Made by a program: the position numbers and the translations under genes
The notes under the pieces: model-generated
What the model was told of the DNA's origin: nothing
The model's database searches: none
Seen by the model: the letters and a program-made list of their open reading frames with translations, nothing else
Source of the DNA: Amaranthus tricolor
Lineage: Eukaryota; Streptophyta; Magnoliopsida; Caryophyllales; Amaranthaceae
DNA length: 64,000 nucleotides
Reading direction: 5' to 3'
Assembly (NCBI RefSeq): GCF_026212465.1
Contig: NC_080059.1
Coordinates: forward strand, 9,953,811 to 10,017,810
In this document: in pieces, positions 37,591 to 58,692 of the stretch
Layout: each line of letters begins with the position of its first letter
Numbering within the stretch: the stretch's first letter is position 1

Positions 37591-38703
37591 TATATCTTTT
37601 ATCGTTATTATAGCTATTACAACTCCTTAGTCTTTGAGAAGTAAGCTTGGGTACGAACTTTATTCTAAGTTGGGTAGAATCATAAGATTTTCGGGGAAAT
37701 TCTTGGTCTTGATAGAAGTTTTAAGTTTAGTTTGTTAACATGGCTTCGTATGTGGTGCATAGAATACTCGAGAATGTATTGAGGCAAGACTTTGGGACTT
37801 GGTTTAACTTTCGAGGACGAAGTTCATTTCAAGGTGGGTAGTATGTAATATTTCAGAATTCAATATTTTAGAATTTGGAAATTGAAAATCAAATATTAGA
37901 AGAGAATTATTTTGGGCTCAAAAAAAAAATAATAAAATAATAATAATAATAATAATCATCGAGTCGAATAAATAATTTAAGGGCTATGATAAAAAAAAAA
38001 ACATTTGGACCTAAGTTTATGAAAAATATTATAATATAAATTTCCTTCAACTTTATTAGTTCTTTCCTTCTCTTTTCTCTTTTCTTATTTAAATTTATAT
38101 CATTTATTTACTATGCCTATTTCTAATGACTAAACCAAAAATCAAAAAAGTTGCTTTTTCCTCGTTTCCTATTCACCATCTTCTGCAATCTACTCTTTTC
38201 CTCAAACCCGCAATTTTCTTGAAAACGACCAAGCAATCAAACAACCCAATTACCCTCTGAAAATGCCGAAAGGGTCCAACATCAATTTAATTACTCCTTG
38301 ATTGTGCATCAAAACCAATTACTACCTCTTGTTGCTTCTGAATCCTGCCGCAAACAAGGGAAAATCAACAACAGTTAGTTCTATTTGATTTTGCATCAAA
38401 CACTAACCGCACCAAACCCACCTGTCCTTCGATTCTTGGCGGCAGTAAGGGCTAGAAGCTTTCTGTTTTCTTGGTCTGTGACTACCGAAAAGGTAGATTG
38501 GGCTTATACCTCCTTTACTTTAATTACTCTTGCCTTAGAATATGCATATACACTTCCTTGTCATTATGCTATTTTATTATTATTATTTATTCCTTTTATC
38601 AAAGAACCATTATACATGAAAAATAAATAATTGTTTCAAGAACAAGTTATTATGCCTATCATAATTAGAGGAATACTTGTAGAGATTCAATTGTGTTGAG
38701 TAT

Positions 38704-38865
38704 TGTTAGAAAGTCCTTTAGAATTCATCTGTTTAGAACATCAAGCATCTCCAATTTATTAGTGTAATTAGAGCCTAATTAAATAATTTGTGTATAAATA
38801 CTATTGTAATTACCTCATAATAGAATAGAAAGAAAATAACAAGACTTACACTGTATTTTTTATCT
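38704..38865 (+). repeat. Copia element 2, 5' LTR
   Basis: 162 bp, TGTTAGAAAG to TTTTTTATCT. A TATA-like TGTATAAATAC lies near its 3' half and would be the promoter. Identical to 43433-43594. Confidence 0.95.
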
Positions 38866-38926
38866 TGGTATCAGAGCCAGGTTCCGATCACCGGCCGCCG
38901 GCAACCCATAAAACTCATCATCTACC

Positions 38927-40099
38927 ATGGAACTCGATAACAAAGCTGTTATTCAAAACCCGGTCACTATGGAAGATTTAATGCAACTGTTTACACAGTT
39001 AAACTCCAAAAAATCCTCCACAGAAACTCAGAATTTCCAACCTATTCAAATTCCAGAAAAATTGAATCACAAAAATTTCACAAAATGGGCAAAGCTAATG
39101 CAACTGGAACTCGGCGGCAGGGGAAGGCTCAATCACATCACAGCCTCCCCGCCAAGCCAAGAGGATCCAGATTACACAAAATGGTCACAGCGGGATTCTC
39201 TGGTAATCTCATGGATAATTGGAAATATAGATCCAGAATTGCAAAATCAATTCTTGGATTACCCTACCTCGAGAGATTTGTGGAAAGGGATTGAATTATT
39301 ATACGGCGGGACCAAAGACGGACTCCAAATTTTCGACCTCATGGTTAAAGCAAACAAAATCCAGCAAGGAAGAGATCCAATCGAAATATACTATAGCAAA
39401 CTTACCGGAGTCTGGAAGGAGATTGATAGACGTTCACCAAATCCGATGAACAGTCCAGAAGACAAAACGACTTACAATCAAATAACCCAGCAAAATCGAT
39501 TGTATCAGTTCTTAGCAGGGGTAGATGAAACCCTTGATAAGGATCGATGGGATATTCTTAATCGTGAACCTCTTCCAACACCAGAGGAGGCATTTGCAAT
39601 AATAAGAAGAGAGATAAACCGGCGAGGAATTATGAGCACCGAACCACCAAAACCCTCACAAATCGAATCATCGGGAATTGGTGGTGGGTTTACTGTAAGG
39701 GGAAGAACAGAGAAACCCAATTTCCGTCGAGATGATGAGAAATCAGGACTCAGATGCACCCATTGTGGGGGTGCGAGACACACCAAGAAGGGGTGTTTCG
39801 AGATTATCGGTTACCCAGAATGGTGGGGAGATCGAAAGAAGAGAGGAGAAAAGAAGAGCATGGCGGCTGTGGGTACCAGTGAGGCACCAGTAACAGGCGG
39901 AGAGCACGGAGGAACGGAAGCCGGCTGTGGAGCCTCCCTCTCTGCGTCAGGTATGACAGAGAAAGCAAAGGAGGAAGGTATGCCTTTTGGTCTCCAAGAA
40001 TCAAATTTATATGGCCCAATTGTTTGCCCTAATTCCACACGTAAACCTAAGTGCTCAAGCCCATTTTGTTTTAAGCCCAATACCAATTCTATCGCATAA
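38927..40099 (+). CDS. Copia element 2, GAG
   Basis: Opens at an ATG 45 bases after the primer site and encodes 390 aa. It contains a gag block with NHKNFTKWAKLMQLELGG, WIIGNIDPELQNQFLDYPT and a zinc knuckle CTHCGGARHTKKGC (CX2CX4HX4C) followed by FEIIGYPEWWGD. It ends at TAA (40097-40099) just before the protease, in the same frame, so either the stop is a mutation or it sets a GAG-to-POL ratio by readthrough. Role: particle protein and RNA packaging. No internal damage is seen. Confidence 0.9.
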   Translation: MELDNKAVIQNPVTMEDLMQLFTQLNSKKSSTETQNFQPIQIPEKLNHKNFTKWAKLMQLELGGRGRLNHITASPPSQEDPDYTKWSQRDSLVISWIIGNIDPELQNQFLDYPTSRDLWKGIELLYGGTKDGLQIFDLMVKANKIQQGRDPIEIYYSKLTGVWKEIDRRSPNPMNSPEDKTTYNQITQQNRLYQFLAGVDETLDKDRWDILNREPLPTPEEAFAIIRREINRRGIMSTEPPKPSQIESSGIGGGFTVRGRTEKPNFRRDDEKSGLRCTHCGGARHTKKGCFEIIGYPEWWGDRKKRGEKKSMAAVGTSEAPVTGGEHGGTEAGCGASLSASGMTEKAKEEGMPFGLQESNLYGPIVCPNSTRKPKCSSPFCFKPNTNSIA

Positions 40100-41506
40100 A
40101 CCGTGAAACATGAAAATAAAACCAACTCATACCATGTAGGATTAGTTTGTAAATCGAATAAAAATCCCAGGTGGATTTTTTATTGTGGAGCAACTGATAC
40201 TATGACATTTGATTCCAGTGACCTTGAAACTATTCTCCCACCAGGAAAAAATAACGTACAAACAGCCAATGGAGAGATAGTTAAAACAGAGGGGTTGGGT
40301 GTTATCAGGATTTCAGATAACATCAAATTATCAAATTGCCTTTTCATACCAAACTTATCCCACAAGTTACTTTCCGTTAGCCAATTGACAAAAGAATTAA
40401 ACTGTATTGTTAACATAAATTCTTCTGGTTGTACTGTTCAGGATGCTCGGACAGGGGAGATTATTGGGCATGGTACTGAGGAGGGAGGACTGTATTATGT
40501 TACTCAGATGCCTCACCAGGGTAAAGCAATGCTTGTTCGCGGGACGGTTGAACAGCAGCTTTGGATGTGGCATAAGCGACTAGGTCATCCGTCTTTAGGA
40601 TATCTTAAAAAACTCTTCCCTAATCTTTCTAGTTCAAATGTTCCTTTTGATTGTGAAGCTTGTATCCTTGCTAAGAGTCATAAGCACTTTTATCCGAACA
40701 GTGATAGTAGAACTGATAAACCTTTTGTTTTAATTCATTCGGATGTGTGGGGACCAGCTCCCGCGTTCAATAATCATGGTTTTTCATATTATGTTACATT
40801 TATTGATGATTGCACTAGAATGAGTTGGGTGTATTTCCTTAGAAACAAATCTGATGTCTATAAGACTTTTGTCTCTTTCTATAAAATGGCACAAACACAA
40901 TTCCAAACCCAAATTAGAATTCTTCGATCTGATAATGGTACTGAGTATAAGAATATCGACATGAACCTTTTTAATGACACAAATGGCCTTATCCACCAAA
41001 CCACATGTCGTGATACCCCACAACAAAACGGGGTAGCAGAAAGAAAAAATCGAACTCTATTGGAAATGACCCGGGCCATAATGATCGAATCCGCTGTCCC
41101 TGCTTATTACTGGCCTGAAGCCGTCGCCACAGCCACTTACCTTACCAATCGCCTTCCTACAAAGAACCTAAATTTTTCTACCCTGTTAGATACCCTAAAA
41201 ACTTATACTAATATTCCTTCTACTCATTCATTACCACCTCAGGTCTTTGGTTGTGTTGTGTATGTTCACTTGCCTAAACGAGAGAGGAATAAACTTGAAC
41301 CACGGGCTGTTAAGTGTGTCTTTGTGGGATATGGGATTACTCAAAAAGGATACCGCTGTTTCAACCCAATTACTAAACGATTATACATTACCATGGATTG
41401 TGATTTTGTTGAAACAGAATTCTATTACCACCACCTTCCATCTAAGGGGGAGATACCTAATGAGGATATAGATCTAAGGGGGAGATACCACGAAGGCAAC
41501 AGATAA
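40100..41506 (+). pseudogene. Copia element 2, protease and integrase
   Basis: This continues in the GAG frame after the TAA. The protease motif reads FYCGATDT, where copia enzymes have an aspartate (D-S/C-GAT). A tyrosine at the catalytic position should abolish cleavage. The pre-integrase domain (LWMWHKRLGHPSLGYLKKL, then CEACILAKSHKHF) and the integrase core follow: SDVWGP, FIDDCTRMSWVYFL, LRSDNGTEY, then TPQQNGVAERKNRTLLE, so the D-D-E residues are present. The frame closes at 41506, shortly after a 17-bp direct repeat (starts 41441 and 41473), and reverse transcriptase continues in another frame. Confidence 0.9.
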
Positions 41507-41534
41507 CATTATACAGTCTGATTTCACCAATATT

Positions 41535-42572
41535 GTGCCTGATTCTACTGTGTCTGAGTCTCCAGTTCAGAAAGACATTGAGGTACGTACTTTAGACTTG
41601 GGCCATATTAATGATTCTTGGACACCTGAACCTGCTGATATACCTTCTGACAGTGAAAATGTAGATTCTGCTGATATACCTCCTGACAGTGAAAATGTAG
41701 AATCTTACACAGATCAATCAATGAGTTCTAGGTATGAACTGCCACCTAGGAGCACAAGGGGTATTCCTCCAAAGAGGTATGATCCAGAGTTTGAGTCTCA
41801 ACGTTCAAAATATCCTGTGAACAAGGCAAGGGAAGGTAACTTGTCTATACAAGCAAAAAACTTCAATACAGCTCTTTACTCAGAAGGTATTCCCAATACA
41901 ACAGAAGAAGCATTGAGAAATGAAAAGTGGAGATCAGCCATGGAAGACGAAATAAATGCACTAATCCGGAACAACACTTGGGAAAAGTGCACATTACCCT
42001 CTGGAAAAAGACCTGTTGGCTGTAAGTGGGTCTTTACAATTAAGCACAAAGCAGATGGCAGCATTGAGAGATATAAGGCGAGGCTGGTAGCAAAAGGGTA
42101 TACACAGACTCATGGGATTGACTATGATGAGACCTTCTCTCCAGTAGCAAACTTCAACACCATTAGAGTTCTTTTCTCGGTTGCAGCAAACGGAGACTGG
42201 CCCTTGTACCAGTTTGATGTAAAAAATGCATTTCTTCATGGAGACCTGTCTAATGAGGTATATATGGAAGCTCCACCAGGTTTTTCGCATGGTTTTGGTA
42301 AAGGTGAGGGGTGCAGACTAAAAAAAGCTCTTTATGGGTTGAAGCAGTCACCAAGGGCATGGTTCGGAAGGTTCACTATGGCAATGAAGAAATTTGGGTA
42401 CAAACAGAGTAATGCAAATCATACCCTGTTCCTAAAGAGACGAGGCACAAGAGTAACCTGCCTTATCATATATGTTGATGATATGATTATAACAGGAGAT
42501 GACAAAAAAGAGATAGAACAGTTGAGGAGCAAGTTGTTCAAAGAATTTGAAATGAAAAATCTCGGAATCTGA
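41535..42572 (+). pseudogene. Copia element 2, reverse transcriptase (N-terminal part)
   Basis: Open frame of 345 codons with the copia reverse transcriptase blocks NNTWEKCTLPSGKRPVGCKW, GYTQTHGIDYDETFSPVA, FDVKNAFLHGDLSNEVYMEA, LKKALYGLKQSPRAWF and the catalytic YVDDMIITGDD. It stops at TGA (42570-42572) right after EMKNLGI because of a one-base frameshift. The normal continuation is found in the next frame from about 42563. Confidence 0.92.
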
Positions 42573-43438
42573 AATATTTTCTGGGAATAGAAGTGCTTAG
42601 ATCAAGAAGGGGAATTTTTATATCACAGAGGAAATACATTTTAGATCTCTTGACAGAGACAGGTATGATTGACTGCAAACCTGCTGATACTCCTATGGTG
42701 ATGAATCATAGACTTCAGATCCTTGAGAATGCTGAGTTGACAAACCAAACTCGGTACCAGAAGCTTGTTGGGAAACTGATATACTTGTCTCATACTCGAC
42801 CAGATTTAGCCTATGCTGTGGGAGTAGTTAGTAGATTCATGCATAAGCCTCAGAAACAGCATCTTGATGCTGTATACCGAATTCTGCGATATCTGAAGGG
42901 AACTGCTGGAAAAGGGGTTTTGTATAGAAATCATGGACACCTAAATCTACATGCCTTCACAGATGCAGATTGGGGAGCAGACCGTGATAGTAGGAAATCT
43001 ACTTCTGGTTACTTTGCCCTTGTAGGAGGGAACTTAGTCTCCTGGAAGAGCAAACTACAGAAGGTGGTAGCTATGTCCAGTGCTGAAGCAGAATTCAGGG
43101 GAATTGCGAAAGGTATCACTGAAGTTCTTTGGCTCAGAAAGCTCTTAAAGGAACTTGGGTATAACCCCAAGAAAAGTTGTGAGTTGTACTGTGATAATAT
43201 GGCAGCCATACGAATATCTGAGAATCCAGTGCAACATGACCGAACTAAACATGTAGAGATAGACAGGCATTTCATTAAAGATCATCTAGACGGAAAAGTG
43301 GTAACTCTACCCTTTGTTCGGTCAGAAGATCAACTAGCCGATATTTTAACAAAAGCTGTTTCCACACAAGTATTTAATCAAGTGTTGAGCAAGTTGGATG
43401 TTAGGGATGCTACCATTCAACTTGAGGGGGAGTGTTAG
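42573..43438 (+). pseudogene. Copia element 2, reverse transcriptase thumb and RNase H
   Basis: This continues pol after the frameshift. Blocks are ISQRKYILDLLTETGM, YLSHTRPDLAYAVGVVSRFM, RNase H aspartate in FTDADWGADRDSRKSTSGY, glutamate in MSSAEAEFRGIAKG, CDNMAAIRIS and the HVEIDRHFIKDHLDG motif. The RNase H residues are intact. The stop at 43438 overlaps the start of the 3' LTR. Confidence 0.92.
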
Positions 43439-43594
43439 AAAGTCCTTTAGAATTCATCTGTTTAGAACATCAAGCATCTCCAATTTATTAGTGTAATTAG
43501 AGCCTAATTAAATAATTTGTGTATAAATACTATTGTAATTACCTCATAATAGAATAGAAAGAAAATAACAAGACTTACACTGTATTTTTTATCT
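43433..43594 (+). repeat. Copia element 2, 3' LTR
   Basis: 162 bp, preceded by the polypurine tract and followed by the target copy AGTAT. No difference from the 5' LTR was found by eye. Confidence 0.95.
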
Positions 43595-44778
43595 AGTATT
43601 ATTGAATTTTGACTAAGATGTGTAAGTTGTGTCTTGATTAAAATTGGAGACTATCAATATTGGGTAATTTGATATTCTTGAAAGGATTATTACATTTTTG
43701 AGGATTATTGATTTTGGGTATGAATGAACACAATTGCATTTAATTAAAGGTATAAAGAATTTGATAATTGTTTAGAAATCTTAGGAGAATATGCACAATC
43801 ATAGATTATTTTTTATGTTTAGAAATGACCTTAAGACATGAGATGTTGGAATGCTAGAATAAAATCTTAGTTAAAGTGTTAGTCTTAGGAGGAGATGTAT
43901 TAAGTTATATGTTGGTATAGTTGCATCGTACGCACTCTGGTGATGTTTTTAGTGTCATGCTTCAAGATACGACTACGTCGAAGAACCCTTCTAGTTGATG
44001 GCTATGGACCGAATTAGATTCCTTGAAGCGACGTTGTCGGTGAGTAGTAATAGTCCCTAAAAGGGGTCTGGCCAGACTATATTCTTGAAAATAAACTTCT
44101 TACCAAAGCTCTTTTGAAACTAAAATATGTTGAGACAAATGTTGTTGTGATTGCTTATGATATGGTCAATGGATCGGGCTTGCGACCTGGTCATTGACGG
44201 AGTTTTGGGACATTGTTACCTGCTCCCTGTTTTTGAGGCGAGTTGTCATTCAGATATTGACTAGCTTCACCCAAGAGCGATATAGCCTTAGAGCTATGGG
44301 GCACCTCTCAAACTAGACTTCCTGTGCACACATAGATCTAGAAAATTGATATTGCTTTTAAACCTATGATTTGAATTATTGTGTTTTGTTGTTTTGGAAT
44401 GTTACTTCTCATTAGTTAAACCTGACCCCCTATTGTTTCCATCTTTTAGTTTGTTTGCAGATCGGAACTGGTAGCGGTGATGATTAGAGTTGCAGTGATG
44501 TTATATTGAGCTGAGTAGATGAGAAGTGGAGTATTGTATTAGGTTTTTGATAAATGTATATTAGACTTGGATGTGCTGGTATATTGGACTTATAGAGTGA
44601 ATTTTATGATTACTTTGTGTTTTAGTTAGATGTTTGGTTTGAGAATTAGCTGAGTTAGTTAAGTTAAAAGAAATGGTGACTCCTTTACTCACATTTTGGA
44701 AGTGTGATTTAAGTTTCTTGTGAAATAAATCCCGTGATGACCTTGTTTACTCGGTCAACGGTAAGTCGGTTTGTTACA

Positions 44779-45153
44779 AAATGATATCAACACTGCGACC
44801 GTGGCTGATTGTGTTTAGTGCACCTAGCGGGGGAAAAGATCCTGAATTACGGTCCAACGAGGACGTTGTATTCCTTAGCGGGAGTGAGTGTGATACCCTG
44901 GGTTTAGCATGAAAAAGGATTGATAGAGTACTCATATCAACAAGGTGCATCTTCTTTTCATGGGAGCCTATTTGCTAAGAACTCTACAGTTAAGCGTGTT
45001 TGGTGAGGAACAATCTTAGGTGACCTTCTAGGAAGTTTTTTCGGGCGCGCATGAGTGAGGCTAAAGTGCGCTGGAAAGACTTGTGTTGGTCTATGAGGCA
45101 ATCTACAGTCTCCATGAGTAGTCACTGGCGATCCGAGGGTCTAGGGTGTTACA
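44779..45153 (+). repeat. Second internal-start fragment and 5S rRNA-like LTR end
   Basis: 44782-44945 repeats the start of the element interior (a degenerate primer site, CTGCGACCGTGGCTG, CACCTAGCGGG). It then runs into a second 5S-like segment at 44957-45153: AAGAACTCTACAGTTAAGCG, TTAGGTGACCTTCTAGGAAG, and a shared tail (GACTTGTGTTGGTCTATGAGG, then TGAGTAGTCACTGGCG) ending GGTGTTACA. Compared with 35329-35533 it lacks the ATGGG of the C box, so its internal promoter is damaged. No primer site follows it, as expected for a right-hand LTR end. Confidence 0.7.
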
Positions 45154-45387
45154 ATTATACTTTATGGCTCGTTGGATCAACCCACTTATGTATATAATAT
45201 CATTATAAAAAAAGGGATAATTTTTTTTTGTTTTGCAATTAATTCATATAATTATCTGACCCAACCTTTTACACCAAGGCCAGTTAATGACTCGCCCCGT
45301 AATTAATTCGACCCGCTAATGACCCGTTAAAATGTGACCCGACCCTTGACCCGTTGGGTCGACCCGCCCTGTTGAACATCTCTATTT
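45154..45387. mobile_element. Right arm of a GGGTC-rich inverted-repeat element split by the gypsy nest
   Basis: Between the LTR end and the minisatellite lies a stretch rich in GACCCG and ending CCCTGTTGAACATCTC. Its reverse complement resembles GAGGTGTTAAATAGGG with GGCGGGTC at 35271-35330, on the other side of the nest. The two would be the ends of one small inverted-repeat transposon into which the gypsy-type element went. I could not find a clear target duplication. Confidence 0.5.
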
Positions 45388-45690
45388 AAAAGTGATCATC
45401 AAAGCCTTAAAAATGATCACATATGTTTAAAAATAATCATATAAGCTTTAAAAGTGATTACATAGTAAATTAAAAATGCTCACATAAGTCTTAAAAAATC
45501 ACATATGCCTTAAAAATGATCACATAGGCTTTAAAAATAACCACTTACAATAGTAAAAAGTGATCACATATGCTTAAAATTGATCACATAAACCTTAAAA
45601 TTGATCACATATGCATGATCACATATGTCTTAAAAATAATTACATAAGCCTTAAAACCGATAACATAAGCCTTAAATTGATCACATATGT
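45388..45690. repeat. GTGATCACATA minisatellite, right part
   Basis: About a dozen imperfect units of 18-22 bp of the type CTTAAAAATGATCACATATG, all in one orientation. This is the same family as 34985-35275 and it lies immediately outside the nested elements, so the array was probably continuous before the insertions. Confidence 0.85.
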
Positions 45691-45818
45691 GTTTGAGAAG
45701 TGGTTATATAGGCTGGGCTATCATATAAATATATGACTGTCGCATATGAGACATCTTGAACAAAGTGGCCCTAAATTGAAAATGGGGATACATTTGAGCA
45801 TTACTATAGAAATAATAA

Positions 45819-46728
45819 GAAAATTTGAAAAGGATAAGCAAATTAATATAAAAAAATTCAATAAATTAGTAACTTTTAAATTTAATTCTCAAAATAAGTA
45901 TTTTTTGTTCAGAGCATAGGTTCGGGGTTGTTCGTTGTTAATAACAACGAACAATTACAAGGCTAGTTTGCTGCACTTTCTTGTTCCAATTTTAATTGTT
46001 ATTTTCTTGGGCCATATTAATCTTACAAGGCTTATTTTTAGGCTTTTAATTCTTAACTTTCCTATTTTATTTCCTAAAAATTTGAGAAAGTTTATAATCA
46101 TGGGGTCAAGGGTGATTTTATTCAATTGTATAAAGTGACCTAATGTTATTTTAATTAAAACCTTATATTGACTATCCTTTTTTATTTCCTAAAAATTTAG
46201 GAAAGTTGATAAAAATGGGATTAAGGGTGATTTTATTCAATTATAGAAAGTTGATAACCATAAATAATTAAAAGCCTAAAAGTTTTAAATTTTAACTGCT
46301 ACGGTTATTTTGATTAAAAACCTAAAATTAAATTTCTTGTTTTATTTCCTAAAAATTTAGGAAAGTTGATAATCATAGTTGATAGTCATAGGACTAAAAT
46401 TAACTTTACTATTTTATTTCCTACAAAATTTGGGAACGTTGATAAACATGGGATTAATGGTGATTTTATTCTATTGTAGAAAGTTGATAACAGTAGCTTT
46501 TTAATAATTAAAAGCCTAACAATAAGCTTTGTAAAATTAATATGGTCCAAGAAAATAACAATTAAAATTGTGACAAACAAGTGTGCATGTAATTGTTCGC
46601 TGTTAATAACAACGAACAACTTCAAACCTATACTTTAGACAAAAAACGCTTATTTTATAAATTAAGTTTAAAACTTACTTATTTTTTATATTTTTTTATA
46701 TTAATTTGCTTTTTTCTTTGAAATTTTC
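45819..46728. mobile_element. Second palindrome-bearing MULE-like element, 910 bp
   Basis: The inverted repeats exceed 220 bp. The left arm opens GAAAATTTGAAAAGGATAAGC and the right arm, reverse-complemented, GAAAATTTCAAAGAAAAAAGC; both continue AAATTAATATAAAAAAAT. The flanks AAATAATAA (45810-45818) and AAAAAATAA (46729-46737) match at 8 of 9 bases. Each arm has a palindrome of the form GTTCGTTGTTANTAACAACGAAC. The interior (46057-46505) is four diverged copies of a unit containing TTATTTCCTAAAAATTT and GGTGATTTTATTC. There is no coding sequence. The tips resemble those of the element at 26203, so the two are probably related. Confidence 0.78.
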
Positions 46729-46737
46729 AAAAAATAA

Positions 46738-47286
46738 CCCTCCATATAATATCCACCTCCTTGTGATATTTATTTATGAAAGTGGGGTCAACAATGTTGT
46801 AGTCTAGAAGTTTGGGGTTGGGGATAGTCCTAAAACTACTCTTACCAAACAAATCACAAATACAATTTCATAACTTCTCCCTCGAGTCTTGACCTTCTTT
46901 TTTTTGCCCTCTTTGCATTATTCTCCTCTTCCCATTCTTTTACAGATCTTTCTCTCTCTCTCGAGATCTCCTGTCTTTGTCTTTCCTCTCGTCACTCTTA
47001 CGAATCATTTTATCAAATCATTTTTTTCATTTAACCTAATGACCCCTCAAAAATAACTATTAATTTTCTTTTACCCATATTAATTTTCATTTCTTTCCTT
47101 TCTTGGAAAATCTTGATTGTTTCAAAATTTCAATCTTTCTTGTGTTTTTTTAATTGATTTTGATTTTTTCCGTCTATTCTTCCCTTTTCAGGGAGGGAAG
47201 ACGCACCAAAATTTTCAATCTATGCTCAAATAATTTGAAATTTAGGGTTAGGGTTTTTGGGTTGGGAGGTTTTGTTAGTAATTCAA
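46738..47286 (+). promoter_or_regulatory. Poly(A) polymerase upstream region and leader
   Basis: The region between the MULE and the ATG holds the presumed promoter. A pyrimidine-rich leader-like tract (TCTTTCTCTCTCTCTCGAG, about 46945-46965) and further CT-rich sequence are typical of plant 5' UTRs. No TATA box is clear, which is common for housekeeping genes. Because the MULE ends only about 550 bases before the ATG, it may lie within the promoter. Confidence 0.45.
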
Positions 47287-57752
<10,466 letters not shown>

Positions 57753-58692
57753 CACCTGTTGCCGTGGAAAGCAGATCGCCTTTTCTAGGGCCATCTGCAG
57801 GAGAAAATTTAGGAGTATTTGTTTTTGCCACATCTTGTAAGGAGTGATTTTCAGTATTGCTGTAATAGAAAAAGGAAAAAAAAAAGGTAAAAATAGAAAA
57901 AATGAGAAAAATATAGAAAAGGATAGTGACTTAGAAGTGTGATTAATTGAGGTATTAGTCCCTGCTTTAAATACAATCTGAATTTTCTTTGACTTTGCTG
58001 GATGTATTTTTGATTCCAAGTATGTTTTGTTGACTCTAATTATTTGTTATATAAAACTCTTTTCTTTGTAAATTCTGTTTGGGTTTTGGAATGCATTGAG
58101 CTGAGAACGCGTATTCGGATGAAGTTTTCAACTGTTTTATCGTATTTTGGAACTGGATTGAGACACATGACACAACTTACAAAGACCTACTTACTTTACA
58201 AGTAACAAGTAAATTAGGTTGTGATTGTTTATTTATGATCTATTCTTGTAAAAGACCTTCTTTCTTTAAGAAGATCTTAAAACAAGATATTATATTTTCA
58301 TAATATGTATTAAATGGGTTATTAAATTCGTGTATAATGCGCTTATTTTGGTAAAATTGGCTTATATAATGTTTTAATTAAAGTTTTTTAATTCGAATTT
58401 TTTTTTTCAATTGGAAATTTTGTTTGGGTTAGATTAATAAGTTTAATTAGAATTATTTTGGTTTATTTCAATTTAGAATGAGTTACAATTTGGTCTATTG
58501 AAAAATAAAAATTGAATTAAATTTGATTAGATTTGTTTTTATGAAAAACCCAAACAACATTCTCATTGCCACCAAGGCCGGTTTCTAGTAACAATACTGG
58601 GGTGGCTGGTGGTGGTGGAAGAACTTTTATTTTTGTTTAGTATTAAACAATTAATTATATTAAGACACGTGATAATTCATAATATTTTTTTG
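57753..58692 (+). other. Poly(A) polymerase 3' UTR and flank
   Basis: Downstream of the last possible stop codon. It contains A-rich tracts (57871-57925) and AT-rich spacer. No gene was recognised. Confidence 0.5.

Larger units (their letters stand above)
38704..43594 (+). mobile_element. Ty1/copia retrotransposon, very young, non-canonical LTR ends
   Basis: 4891 bp, flanked by the 5-bp duplication AGTAT at 38699-38703 and 43595-43599. By eye the two 162-bp LTRs (38704-38865 and 43433-43594) are identical base for base. They begin TGTT and end ATCT rather than the canonical CA. The primer site TGGTATCAGAGCCAGG is at 38866-38881 and the polypurine tract TTGAGGGGGAG at 43422-43432. It carries GAG, protease, integrase, reverse transcriptase and RNase H in order, but with an in-frame stop after GAG, two frameshifts and an altered protease active site. 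It sits inside a gypsy LTR. Confidence 0.96.
37844..44778 (+). repeat. Ty3/gypsy LTR, split by copia element 2
   Basis: The LTR begins TGTAATATTTCAG at 37844 right after a purine-rich tract (AAGGTGGGTAGTA), following the chromodomain remnant. It appears to end at TTTGTTACA at 44778. Taking out the copia insertion and one target copy (38704-43599) leaves about 2.0 kb. The interior is AT-rich, with a polypyrimidine stretch at 38040-38250. Directly after the LTR comes a degenerate primer-site-like TGATATCAACAC with CTGCGACCGTGG, as if another internal region began there. The right boundary is an inference from those motifs. Confidence 0.6.

Noticed and set aside
47257..47286. Upstream in-frame ATG (47257) as the poly(A) polymerase start
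   Set aside because: The extra ten residues are hydrophobic and unlike the family N-terminus. MGGSSEQ at 47287 fits better, though the upstream ATG cannot be excluded.
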